36,593 bases of DNA from DASUGC01 sp035606665 (GCA_035606665.1 DATNEY010000042.1:1-36593), one strand, 5' to 3'. Positions 1 through 9,141 are shown, numbered from the stretch's first letter. Numbers and translations: made by a program. The notes: a model not told the origin generated them from the sequence alone.

Positions 1-2288
1 TCACGGGCAGCGTCTGGAACCTGGCGGACCTGCAACTCGGCCACGCGCCGCAGGCCACAGGCCACGGCACGATCACGGGCACACCGCAGCCTGAGGCCAG
101 CGGCCAGGGACCCGCCGTCTCTGGTTCCACCCTCGCCGAGATCATCTTCACGTCGGGTGCGACCGCAGATCCGAAGGGCGTGACGATCACGCATCGGAAC
201 GTGCTCGCGAACATCATTCCCATCGAGCACGAGCTGGTGAAGTACCGCAAATACATGCGGCCGTTTCATCCGCTGCGGTTTCTGAATCTCCTCCCCCTCA
301 GTCACATGTTTGGCCAGTCGATGGCGACGTTCGTGCCGCCGATGATGGGCGGCACGGTCGTGTTCTCGCACGGCTACAGCCCGACGGAAATCCTCCGGCA
401 AATCAAGTCGCGTCGTGTCTCGGTGCTCGTGTGCGTACCGAAAGTGCTCGACGTACTGCGCGAGTACATCCAGCGCGCCGAGCCGATGACGGCGGAGCCG
501 GACACGCTGGCGGGGAAACACTGGGCCTGGCGATGGTGGAAGTACCGCAAGGTCCATCGGCTCTTCGGCTGGAAGTTCTGGTGCGTCGTGTGCGGCGCAG
601 CGCCGCTCGATCCAGATCTTGAAGCGTTCTGGCGCAAGCTCGGCTTCCTCGTCGTCCAGGGCTACGGCCTCACCGAAACCGCTCCCATCGTCACGCTCAA
701 TCACCCCCTGCGCGCCTCAAAGGGCACGGTTGGAAAACCCATTCACGGCGTGGACGTGAAGATCGCGGACGACGGCGAAATCCTCGTCAAGGGCGAGAAC
801 GTGACGGGGGGGTACTACACCTCAACGACGCGAACGACGGGAACGACGCGAATGGAGGGCACGGAGGCTACCTCGGCCCTGGACGAAGGCGGATGGTTCC
901 ACACCGGTGACATAGGCGAGCTCGATGCGGAAGGGCGGCTGCTGATCAAGGGCCGGAAGAAGGAAATGATCGTCACGCCCCAGGGACTGAACGTCTTTCC
1001 TGAGGACGTCGAGCGCGCGCTTCTCGCGCAGGCGGGCGTGAAGGACGCGGCAGTCGTCGGCCTCCGCGTGGAGGGTGAAGAGCGTGTGCACGCGGTGCTC
1101 GTGCTCGCTTCCGGTACGGACGAGCGCGCGATTGTCAGGAACGCGAATGCGACGCTCGAGGATCATCAGCGCGTCTGGAGCACATCCGTCTGGCCGGGCG
1201 ACGCGCTGCCGCGCACGGACGGCACACAGAAGCTGAAGCGCCGGGAGATTCAGCGCTGGGCCGCGGGTGAATCCGCCGGCCGGCCCGCGACGGCATCCGG
1301 TACCACCGTCGAGTCCATCGTCGCGCGATACGCGGGTGGCCGCGACATCACGACAGACACGACGATGGACGAGCTCGGATTGAGCTCGCTGGATCGTGTC
1401 GAGCTCACGATGGCACTGGAAGAAGCGTTTCAAGTCACGCTCGAGGAGACGGCGCTAACGCTGACAAAGACAGTTGGAGATCTCAGGGAGTTGGTTCAGG
1501 GAGCCGGGTTCCGGGTTCACGCATCTGGTTCCGGGTTACCCGAGGCGAACCAAACAGGCGAACGAGGACCCCTGCGCCCTGCACCGCGGAACCGCTCGAC
1601 CGACATCGCTTTTCCGTCCTGGAACCGGTCGAGCCTATCGTGGTTCTTCCGTCGCATCAGTCTGCCGACGTGGATCCTGCCTCTCGCGCGTCACTTCATG
1701 TATCTGCAGGTCGAGGGTCTCGAACATCTGCGCGACCTGCAGGGTCCGGTGATCTTCGCCGCGAATCATCAGAGCCACATGGACGTGCCGGCCGTGATGA
1801 TTGCGATGCCCGCGCGCTGGCGGTACAGCACAGCGCCCGCGATGATGAAAGAATTCTTCAAGGCGCACTTCTTCCCTGCGGACTTCCCCACCAAGAGGGT
1901 GCTCTGGATCCGGCTCTGGTACTACATGGCCTGTCAGTTCTTCAACGCGTTTCCGATTCCGCAACGGGAAGCCGGGACGCGCCAGACACTGCGATACATG
2001 GGAGAAGTCCTCGCGGATGACTACTCCATCGTCATCTTCCCCGAGGGCGCCCGTCATCGCGAGGGCGAGATTGCGCCCTTCATGCCGGGCATCGGGATGA
2101 TGGGCTCGCGCCTCGGCGTCCCGGTGGTGCCGGTGCGCATCGAGGGCCTCGACAAGGTGCTGCATCCGAAGATGAAGTGGCCGAAAAAAGGCCCGGTACG
2201 GGTGGCTTTCGGCGCACCGATCACGCTCACGGGCGACGATTACCCCGCGCTGGCAGCAAGAGTAGCGGACGCTGTTCGAACGCTGTGA
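1..2288 (+). CDS. Acyl-CoA/acyl-ACP synthetase - ACP - lysophosphatidate acyltransferase fusion (3' part)
   Basis: The frame is open from base 3, so the gene starts upstream; about 761 residues are visible. Three modules follow each other. First is an AMP-binding acyl-activating enzyme: the Ser/Thr/Gly-rich loop FTSGATADPKG is at bases 150-182, GYGLTE at about 660-677, and GGWFHTGDIGELD near 889-927. Next is an acyl-carrier domain with GLSSLDRVEL; the probable phosphopantetheine Ser codon is 1386-1388. Last is a PlsC-type acyltransferase with NHQSHMD (HX4D, 1764-1784) and FPEGAR (about 2037-2054). The family role is to activate a fatty acid and pass it to lysophospholipid at the membrane. E. 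coli Aas has the opposite order, acyltransferase first. Two inserts are low-complexity and repeat-derived: Thr/Arg-rich residues from 822-850 and a linker from 1495-1590. The AMP-forming step and exact acyl acceptor are inferred from family only. Confidence 0.9.
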   Translation, partial: TGSVWNLADLQLGHAPQATGHGTITGTPQPEASGQGPAVSGSTLAEIIFTSGATADPKGVTITHRNVLANIIPIEHELVKYRKYMRPFHPLRFLNLLPLSHMFGQSMATFVPPMMGGTVVFSHGYSPTEILRQIKSRRVSVLVCVPKVLDVLREYIQRAEPMTAEPDTLAGKHWAWRWWKYRKVHRLFGWKFWCVVCGAAPLDPDLEAFWRKLGFLVVQGYGLTETAPIVTLNHPLRASKGTVGKPIHGVDVKIADDGEILVKGENVTGGYYTSTTRTTGTTRMEGTEATSALDEGGWFHTGDIGELDAEGRLLIKGRKKEMIVTPQGLNVFPEDVERALLAQAGVKDAAVVGLRVEGEERVHAVLVLASGTDERAIVRNANATLEDHQRVWSTSVWPGDALPRTDGTQKLKRREIQRWAAGESAGRPATASGTTVESIVARYAGGRDITTDTTMDELGLSSLDRVELTMALEEAFQVTLEETALTLTKTVGDLRELVQGAGFRVHASGSGLPEANQTGERGPLRPAPRNRSTDIAFPSWNRSSLSWFFRRISLPTWILPLARHFMYLQVEGLEHLRDLQGPVIFAANHQSHMDVPAVMIAMPARWRYSTAPAMMKEFFKAHFFPADFPTKRVLWIRLWYYMACQFFNAFPIPQREAGTRQTLRYMGEVLADDYSIVIFPEGARHREGEIAPFMPGIGMMGSRLGVPVVPVRIEGLDKVLHPKMKWPKKGPVRVAFGAPITLTGDDYPALAARVADAVRTL
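822..850 (+). repeat. In-frame 9-bp tandem repeat inside the acyl-activating domain
   Basis: The unit AACGACG recurs at 824-830, 833-839 and 842-848 with an exact 9-bp period. It is read as Thr-Thr-Arg/Gly triplets between the GGYY and GGWFHTGDIG segments of the AMP-binding enzyme. The period of three codons keeps the frame open, so copy-number change would alter only loop length. Confidence 0.8.
1495..1590 (+). repeat. Dispersed heptamer repeat element inside a coding region
   Basis: Units TTCAGGG (1495-1501), AGCCGGG (1502-1508), TTCCGGG (1509-1515) and TTCCGGG (1529-1535) are followed by the opposite orientation (GGCGAACC, CCCTGCGCCCTGC, GCGGAACC). This is the same family found downstream of stop codons elsewhere in the window. 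Here it is translated as a Gly/Ser/Pro/Arg-rich linker joining the carrier domain to the acyltransferase. The element as a whole preserves the frame. Confidence 0.75.
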
Positions 2289-2335
2289 ACGCGGAACCAA
2301 ACCCGCGAACCCTGAACCCTGCGCCCTGAACCTTG
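2289..2335 (+). repeat. Dispersed heptamer repeat element, C-rich orientation
   Basis: It starts directly after the TGA at 2286-2288. Units: GAACCCT (2307-2313), GAACCCT (2314-2320), GCGCCCT (2321-2327), GAACCTT (2328-2334). Runs of CCC at 2302-2304, 2310-2312, 2317-2319 and 2324-2326 give quadruplex spacing on the minus strand. It separates the acyltransferase fusion from infA. Confidence 0.8.
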
Positions 2336-2342
2336 CTATGCT
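2333..2342 (+). promoter_or_regulatory. Putative promoter -10 region of infA
   Basis: The decamer TTGCTATGCT contains TG-N-TATGCT, an extended -10-like hexamer (2337-2342), ending 24 nt before the infA TTG start. The identical decamer occurs upstream of TonB receptor 1 (10136-10145). No good -35 hexamer is visible. The call rests on recurrence and position. Confidence 0.4.
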
Positions 2343-2366
2343 TGGAAGGTTGAAAGGACAGCGAAT

Positions 2367-2585
2367 TTGAGCAAGGACGACTTGATTGATGTCCAGGGCA
2401 CCGTGGTCGCCGTACACAGCGGCGGGCTGTATCGCGTGCAGGTAGATGCCGGCCACGAAGTGCTGGCGCAGCTCAGCGGCAGGATGCGCCGCTTCCGGAT
2501 CAAGGTGGTTCCCGGCGATCGAGTGACCGTGGGCGTCTCGCCCTACGATCCGGTCCGCGGCATCATCACCTTCCGCGCTCGCTAG
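2367..2585 (+). CDS. infA: Translation initiation factor IF-1
   Basis: A 72-residue S1/OB-fold protein with the family pattern: MSKDDLIDVQGTVVAV at the start, LSGRMRR in the middle and PGDRVTVGVSPYDPVRG near the end. IF-1 binds the 30S A site and works with IF2 and IF3 in initiation. The start is TTG; AAAGGA at 2353-2358 gives 8-nt spacing. The middle (GGLYRVQVDAGHEVLA) departs from the commonest IF-1 sequence, so this may be a second paralogue; I cannot tell from one window. It precedes the DEAD-box helicase gene by 10 bp, suggesting co-transcription. Confidence 0.93.
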   Translation: MSKDDLIDVQGTVVAVHSGGLYRVQVDAGHEVLAQLSGRMRRFRIKVVPGDRVTVGVSPYDPVRGIITFRAR

Positions 2586-2595
2586 GCCCCAGTTT

Positions 2596-3915
<1,320 letters not shown>

Positions 3916-3918
3916 CCG

Positions 3919-6342
3919 ATGCTTCGAGACGTCCGCGAGGCGTTCCGGCTTCTTGCGGCCAACCCTGGCTTCGCGGCCGTCATCATCCTGACGCTGGCGC
4001 TCGGCATCGGCGTCAACTCGACAATCTTCAGCGTGCTGCACGGTGTGCTCTTGCGTCCGCTGCAGTACGCGAACCCCGGCGAACTCGTCGTGCTGTGGGA
4101 ATCCAACCCGCAGTTGGGCCAGGAACAGGAGGACGTCGCCGGCGCCACGTATCTCGACTGGCGCGAGCGATCGAAGACGTTCTCGGGTATCGGCGCGTAC
4201 AGGTACCGTGGATTCACGCTGACGGGAACGGGTGCCGAGTCAGGCGTCGCGGAGCGGATCGCCAGCGTGGACGTCTCGCCCGCCCTGTTCGCCGTGCTTG
4301 GCGTTCCCGCACTCAAGGGCCGCACATTCACGGCCGAAGAGGAACGGCCCGGACACGAACGACTCGCCGTCATCAGTCACGGCGCCTGGCTCCGGCGCTT
4401 CGGCGGCGCCGCGAATGTGGTCGGTCAGTCGCTGCGACTGGACGGTGCGTTGCACGAAATCGTTGGCGTCATGCCGCGGGACTTCCAGCTGCCTGCGGGG
4501 GACGCGGAGGTCGAAGTCTGGTCGCCGCTGACGCTCGATTTGACCTCGCTCGCCTCGCGCCCGCATCGCATGTACAAGACGATCGGCCGGCTCGCGCCGG
4601 GCGCCACGCTCGATCAGGCGCGCGCGGAGATGTCTCGAATCGCTGGCGACATCGCGACTGAGCACCCGGACTCGAACGCAGGCTGGGGCGTCTCGCTCGT
4701 CCCGGCCCACAAGCAGGTTGTCGGTGACATCGGGCCCACGCTCTGGATCCTGTTCAGCGCCGTGGTGCTCGTGCTGCTCATCGCCTGCGCGAACATCGCC
4801 AACCTTCTGCTGGCGCGCTCGGCGATGGCATCGCGGGACTTTGCGGTCCGGGCGGCGTTTGGCGCCGGCCGATGGGCGCTCGTGCGCCGATCGATGGCCG
4901 AGAGCGGTGTGCTCGCCCTGGCGGGCGGCGGGGCCGGGCTCGCGCTGGCCTGGATCGGCATCCATGCGCTGCGACCGCTGATTCCGCCGACGGTCCCGCG
5001 TGCCGACGCCATCGGCCTCGACGGCGTGGTGCTCCTGTTCACGGTGGCGATGGCCATCGGCGCCGGCGTCGTTTTCGGCGCGGTTCCGGCGTGGCGCGCG
5101 ATGAAGCCCGATCTGCTCGCGACGCTTCAGGAAAGCGGCCGCGGCAATACCGTCGGCCGCAAATCACGCTGGCTGTCGGATGCGATGGTCGTGTCTGAAG
5201 TGGCGGTGGCGCTGGTCCTCGTCATCGGCGCCGGTTTGCTCCTGCGTAGCTTCGTGCGGCTGTCGTCGGTGGATCCGGGGTTCAGGACGTCGAACGTCAT
5301 TGCCTTCCACGTGGTGCTGCCCGATGCGCGCTACAAGGGCGGACCGCCGAAACGCCAGTTCTTCGCGGATTTCCTGTCACGCATGCGCGCGCTGCCTGCG
5401 TTCAAGCAGGTGACAGCTGTGTCCGTGCTCCCGATGAGTCCGCTCGGCGTTCAGTTCGAGCTGAACTTCACGATTGACGGGCTCGAATCTGCGTCGCCGT
5501 CAGAACGGCCGCGGGCCGCGTACCGCGGAGTGATGCCAGGCTACTTCGAGGCGATGGCGATTCCGATCCGGGAGGGCCGCGCGTTCGACGCGTTCGACGG
5601 CCGTGAAGAGGGTCAGCGTGTCGCAATCGTCAACGAGACGCTCGCGAAGCGGTACTTCGGATCGGGAAGCCCGCTCAACCGCCAGGTCAAGATGCCGATG
5701 GCCGGCGACCTCACCATTGTCGGCGTGGCCGGCGACGTCAAGCACGACGGACTTCAGTCGGCCGCGATCCCGGAAGTCTTCGTGCCGTACGAGCGCCTGG
5801 CGCTGTCGCAGATGCAGGTGGTCGTCGTGACGGATCTGCCGCTGGCCGACGCGTCTTTGGCTGCCAAGTCAGCACTCGCCGGCGTCGATCCGGCGTTGCC
5901 CTTCGGAAGGATCTCGAGGATGGAAGATCTGGTCTCCTCGTCGATCGCCCAGCCGCGATTCAACATGTTGCTCATCATCGGCCTGGCGCTGTCGGCTGCC
6001 GTTCTCGCGGCCGTCGGAGTTTACGGACTCGTGACGCATGCGGTCACACGCCGAACGGTCGAGATTGGCGTGCGCGCGGCGCTCGGCGCGCAGCCACGGC
6101 AGGCCTTCTCACTCGTGGTCGCCTCGGCCCTGAAGCTGGTCGTCGCGGGTGTCGTCATCGGCCTCTCCGCCGCCGCGGCGCTCGGACGCTCACTCGAGAG
6201 CCTGCTCTTCGGCGTGTCGGCGTTCGATCCCGCAACCTACGCCGGGGCGGGCCTCGCCGTTGTGGCCGTCGGTGTCGCCGCCGCGACGCTCCCTGCCCTT
6301 CGCGCCTCCCGCATCGATCCCGTCCGCGCGTTACGACAATAG
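3919..6342 (+). CDS. ADOP-type duplicated ABC transporter permease (MacB/FtsX-like)
   Basis: 807 residues. The N-terminus (MLRDVREAFRLLAANPGFAAVIILTLALGIGVNSTIFSVL) is the hallmark of acidobacterial duplicated orphan permeases: a first membrane helix, a MacB periplasmic domain (about 50-250), an FtsX block (about 275-390), then a second copy of the whole unit with its FtsX block at about 680-800 ending in LPALRASRIDPVRALRQ. No ATPase gene is adjacent, as is usual for this family, so the partner and substrate are unknown; related proteins act in efflux or mechanotransmission rather than import. It starts 3 bp after the helicase stop, with no clear ribosome binding site. Confidence 0.92.
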   Translation: MLRDVREAFRLLAANPGFAAVIILTLALGIGVNSTIFSVLHGVLLRPLQYANPGELVVLWESNPQLGQEQEDVAGATYLDWRERSKTFSGIGAYRYRGFTLTGTGAESGVAERIASVDVSPALFAVLGVPALKGRTFTAEEERPGHERLAVISHGAWLRRFGGAANVVGQSLRLDGALHEIVGVMPRDFQLPAGDAEVEVWSPLTLDLTSLASRPHRMYKTIGRLAPGATLDQARAEMSRIAGDIATEHPDSNAGWGVSLVPAHKQVVGDIGPTLWILFSAVVLVLLIACANIANLLLARSAMASRDFAVRAAFGAGRWALVRRSMAESGVLALAGGGAGLALAWIGIHALRPLIPPTVPRADAIGLDGVVLLFTVAMAIGAGVVFGAVPAWRAMKPDLLATLQESGRGNTVGRKSRWLSDAMVVSEVAVALVLVIGAGLLLRSFVRLSSVDPGFRTSNVIAFHVVLPDARYKGGPPKRQFFADFLSRMRALPAFKQVTAVSVLPMSPLGVQFELNFTIDGLESASPSERPRAAYRGVMPGYFEAMAIPIREGRAFDAFDGREEGQRVAIVNETLAKRYFGSGSPLNRQVKMPMAGDLTIVGVAGDVKHDGLQSAAIPEVFVPYERLALSQMQVVVVTDLPLADASLAAKSALAGVDPALPFGRISRMEDLVSSSIAQPRFNMLLIIGLALSAAVLAAVGVYGLVTHAVTRRTVEIGVRAALGAQPRQAFSLVVASALKLVVAGVVIGLSAAAALGRSLESLLFGVSAFDPATYAGAGLAVVAVGVAAATLPALRASRIDPVRALRQ

Positions 6343-6404
6343 CTTCGCGGTTCAGGGTTCAGGGTTCAGGGTGCCGGGTTCGCCCGTTTGGTTCAGGGTT
6401 CGTC
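6342..6404 (+). repeat. Dispersed heptamer repeat element with perfect G-quadruplex spacing
   Basis: It begins at the last base of the ADOP stop codon. Units TTCAGGG (6351-6357), TTCAGGG (6358-6364), TTCAGGG (6365-6371), TGCCGGG (6372-6378), then spacer TTCGCCCGTTTGG and another TTCAGGG (6392-6398). GGG at 6355, 6362, 6369 and 6376 gives four G3 runs with 4-nt loops on the plus (coding) strand. The 19 bases 6342-6360 recur exactly, inverted, at 26190-26208, next to another stop codon. Confidence 0.85.
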
Positions 6405-6514
6405 GTTGGCCGGCTCGATTCCAACATTAAGTCAGCCACTGCACATCTGGTCGACGGTTCTCTCCGGTGGCGCGGGCACCGCTCTTGCAGCCTCTTGCAG
6501 GTGGAGGTTGCGTC

Positions 6515-7030
6515 ATGGCGGACCGGCAGAATCTCGATATCGATGAACGCGAACGGATCCGCGAGCACGAGTCAGTAAAGGCTGACGTGCGGCGTCAGGT
6601 GCACTCCGAGATCGCGCAGGAGGTCCGCGCGACCGATGCCGACCGCGCCCGTGAAAAAGCCGCGGCCGAGTCCATGAAACGACAGGCGATGGAGGAAGTC
6701 GCCGGCACCGAACGAGAGCTGTCGCGCAGCAGGGTCGTCGCCCGCGGTTCGCAGGTGATCGACTACCTCTTCTATATCGTGTACGGAATCATCGGCGTCG
6801 CGATCGCGCTTGCGGCGGTCGGGGCGCGCGAGGGAGCCGGATTCACACGGTTCGTCAACACTCTGGCCGGCCCGCTGACCGCGCCGTTTCGGAACATCCT
6901 GACCGACCCGGCGTCCGGCAATTCACGGTTCATGTTCTCGTACGGCGTTGCGCTGGTTGCCTACCTGCTGCTGCACCTCGCGATCAACGGATTCCTCAGG
7001 ATCCTGGCGCAACGGAAGACGGAGATCTGA
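6515..7030 (+). CDS. YggT-family integral membrane protein
   Basis: 171 residues. The first ~75 are highly charged and helical, with no signal peptide. They are followed by two hydrophobic spans, IDYLFYIVYGIIGVAIALAA (about 84-103) and FSYGVALVAYLLLHLAINGF (about 143-162), separated by TLAGPLTAPFRNIL, the YggT-like loop. YggT proteins are small membrane proteins linked to division or stress in some bacteria; function here is unknown. The start is the ATG with GGAGG at 6503-6507 and 7-nt spacing. The 3' end overlaps the convergent esterase gene by 35 bp. Confidence 0.75.
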   Translation: MADRQNLDIDERERIREHESVKADVRRQVHSEIAQEVRATDADRAREKAAAESMKRQAMEEVAGTERELSRSRVVARGSQVIDYLFYIVYGIIGVAIALAAVGAREGAGFTRFVNTLAGPLTAPFRNILTDPASGNSRFMFSYGVALVAYLLLHLAINGFLRILAQRKTEI

Positions 7031-7874
7031 GGCCAGCAAAGGCGCCCCATTTCTTCAGCGCGCTCCAGCCTGATTCCTGCGCGTTGAGGGTGTGATCGAC
7101 ACCGGGTGTCTGTTCGACGTACCACACGAACCCGGCCGGCGCCCGGGCCTTGAGCACCTCCCCCATTGCCCTGACGCCGCGCTTGATGTCGTCTGTCTCG
7201 TTCTCTCCCGCGCTCACGTAGAGAAAGGACTTCATCGGAGTTCTGCCTGCCAGGAACGTAGAGACCCGCTCTACGAGCAGATTGTCCTCGCGCCAGAGCG
7301 GAGTGCTGAAGCAGAAGCGGCCGGCAAACAGGTCCGGCTTCGCGACGAGGGAATACATCACCAGCAGCCCGCCGCGTGAATTGCCGGCGAACATGCGCGT
7401 GTCGGACGCGCCGTACTGCTTTGCGATGAACGGTATCAGCTCTTTTTCCATGAACTCCAGGAACTGATCGCCGGTGCCCTTGGGGCTGTCGGGAATCGCC
7501 GGATCGGTCCGCATGAACGGCGGCACCAGTTGAAAAGTCCGGTTCGCGCCGGTCATATTTGGAATCTCGACGACGATCGTCGCAGGTACAAGTCCCTGAG
7601 CGGACAGGCTCTCCAGCTTGTCGGCGAGAGGCTGGTCCTGGGAACTCCCGTCCAGAACATAAAGAACTGGATATCGCTTCCGGGGATCGTGGGCGGGTGG
7701 CAGATGCACAATCAGTTCGCGCTCCTGCCCCAGGATCTTCGATTGAAATCGCGTCTCAACAACTTTGCCGGTCACTCCCGGCGTCTCTCCGGCTGCCTGA
7801 TCAGCCAGAGGCAATCGCACTGGCAGGATCGCAACTACGGCCATGAGTGAAATTCCCATTGCGTGTCGGATCAT
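6996..7874 (-). CDS. Secreted alpha/beta-hydrolase esterase (enterochelin-esterase-like)
   Basis: 292 residues from ATG 7874, beginning with a signal peptide (MIRHAMGISLMAVVAILPVRLPLA). The fold is the putative-esterase family (PF00756-like): YPVLYVLDG near the N-terminus, the nucleophile elbow GNSRGG, and a likely catalytic His in GVDHTLN. Relatives hydrolyse esters such as ferric enterobactin, mycolates or S-formylglutathione; the substrate here cannot be read from sequence. An upstream in-frame extension (to 7901) would disrupt the signal peptide, so I prefer 7874. It lies tail-to-tail with the YggT gene and downstream of the transporter remnant on the same strand. Confidence 0.85.
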   Translation of the reverse strand: MIRHAMGISLMAVVAILPVRLPLADQAAGETPGVTGKVVETRFQSKILGQERELIVHLPPAHDPRKRYPVLYVLDGSSQDQPLADKLESLSAQGLVPATIVVEIPNMTGANRTFQLVPPFMRTDPAIPDSPKGTGDQFLEFMEKELIPFIAKQYGASDTRMFAGNSRGGLLVMYSLVAKPDLFAGRFCFSTPLWREDNLLVERVSTFLAGRTPMKSFLYVSAGENETDDIKRGVRAMGEVLKARAPAGFVWYVEQTPGVDHTLNAQESGWSALKKWGAFAGLRSPSSVAPGS

Positions 7875-7881
7875 TGCCTTC

Positions 7882-8384
7882 TCACCGGCTCGGCAGCACA
7901 AACACCAACCACGTCACGATCGGCGACAGAACGACCATCATTCCACCCCAGGCTAGCAGACCGCGATAAACGTGCGTCCGTTCGCTCTCGCTGGCGTTGG
8001 CTACGGCAAGCGCCCCGACGGTTGAGAACGGCGCGGTATCGACAAGGGTCGCCGAAAGGGACAGTGCGGTAACGAGGCCCGTGGTTCCGATCGATCGTTG
8101 CATCATCAACGGCGCCGCGAGCGGGATCATCGCGCCGAGAATACCGGTGCTCGAGGCAAACGCGGACGTCACGGCGCCTACCGCGCACAGCAGGAACGCG
8201 ACCATGAGCGGCGATCCCAGCGCGGCGATGCCCTGGCCCACCGCTCACGTGGCGCTTCCCCGACCATGAACGTGCCGATGAGAAACGTCGCGACGAGCGC
8301 CAGCACGCCGAGGCTCACGGGCCGCAGCGTGCCGATGATGAAGATGATGACGAGGCCGAGGACGCCCGCGGTGTGGACGGTCAT
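7882..8384 (-). pseudogene. SLC13/MatC-like dicarboxylate transporter, internally deleted and frameshifted
   Basis: From ATG 8384 the N-terminal piece reads MTVHTAGVLGLVIIFIIGTL and continues to about GTFMVGE (8256), typical of MatC_N/SLC13 permeases. The C-terminal piece is in another frame (about 8244 down to 7882): GQGIAALGSPLMVAFLLC, SAFASSTGILGAMIPLAAPLM, SLSATLVDTAPFSTVGALAVANA, then a final membrane span. Family members are about 430-450 residues; only about 160 remain, so several hundred base pairs of the middle are missing. The two halves are out of frame, so no functional carrier can be made. Confidence 0.75.
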
Positions 8385-8396
8385 GCTTGGATAACC

Positions 8397-8416
8397 GCCG
8401 GGTCTAGAGACCCGGC
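8397..8416. repeat. Perfect 8-bp hairpin (REP-like)
   Basis: GCCGGGTC (8397-8404), loop TAGA, GACCCGGC (8409-8416). It has no T tract, so it is not a classical terminator. It lies between two decayed genes and resembles the GCCGGGCC hairpin at 14768-14787. Confidence 0.6.
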
Positions 8417-8422
8417 CTCCAT

Positions 8423-8721
8423 TCAGCGCACAGCCGCCGATCGAAACGCCGCTTCGCCACCGACGACGGGCAGCTTCAGCAGGCTGTCGCCAGTGTGAAT
8501 CGTCAGTCGCGTGCCGGGCGGTGGCCGCAGCGTGAAGAGGCGGTCACTCGACATCAGCACCAGTCCAAGACCGGACCCCGGCGCAAAGATGTAGTCGTGC
8601 GGCTGCAGCTCGAACGTCATCGTGTACGCCGTGCGAGCCCGTCTTTGAAGACCGGCGCCTGCGCCTGGGGCGGCGCGGTCTGCAGCGCGAGCGCGACACA
8701 GACGACAAGGAGATTCCGCAT
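8423..8721 (-). pseudogene. Xaa-Pro dipeptidyl-peptidase (S15/CocE-like), only the two ends retained
   Basis: From ATG 8721 a signal peptide and mature start are readable: MRNLLVVCVALALQTAPP, then QAQAPVFKDGLA, as in secreted Xaa-Pro dipeptidyl-peptidases. The frame then meets a stop. In a second frame from about 8634 the PepX C-terminal beta domain follows directly: MTFELQPHDYIFAPGSGLGL, VLMSSDRLFTLRPPPGTRL, LPVVGGEAAF. The whole catalytic alpha/beta-hydrolase domain (hundreds of residues in the family) is absent and the junction is frameshifted. Confidence 0.75.
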
Positions 8722-8769
8722 TTGCGACATACTGTGTCGCGTTCAACACGGATGCAAGTGAGCAGCAGG

Positions 8770-9051
8770 CAGATGCTTTCGTATCGCTCCATAAGCCGGC
8801 ACGTCAACCCGCACCGCATGGCTCTCCAGCGCACGCCGTTCTGGCGCGAGGGCTGGTCCCTCTACCGGGAGCTGCAGCTGTGGGATCGCAGCTTCCCGCG
8901 CACCGTCTTTTCGCTCAACTACCACGTCGGCCGGTGGACGCCCCGGCAGGCTGTAGACTTCCTCGTAGACCGGGTCGGACACGAACGAGCGAACGCCGAG
9001 GGCGAGGTGCGAAAAACGTCGTGGCGGTTCTACGACGCCACAGGAAGGTGA
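8770..9051 (+). pseudogene. DUF885-family protein, C-terminal fragment
   Basis: Recognisable DUF885 segments: NPHRMALQRTPFWREGWSLY, ELQLWDRSFPRT, then VFSLNYHVGRWTPRQAVDF and LVDRVGHERANAEGEVRK. In the family a stretch of roughly 18 residues normally separates the SFPRT and FSLNYH parts; it is missing here, in frame. The N-terminal bulk is absent and the C-terminus is replaced by an unrelated tail ending at 9051. It starts immediately beside, and divergent from, the dipeptidyl-peptidase remnant. There is no ribosome binding site or credible start. Confidence 0.65.
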
Positions 9052-9141
9052 ACGGGTGCCTCAGACGCACATTCCTTGGTGGTCTCGTCGCACCTTGGTG
9101 AACTCTGTGTGTGTTGTGAGGGAAGTCCTTCGGAGGAAAGA

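Noticed and set aside
6351..6378. Telomere-type repeat from eukaryotic contamination
   Set aside because: TTCAGGG resembles plant telomere units, but only three or four copies occur, in degenerate form, embedded between bacterial genes, and they recur across the whole window.
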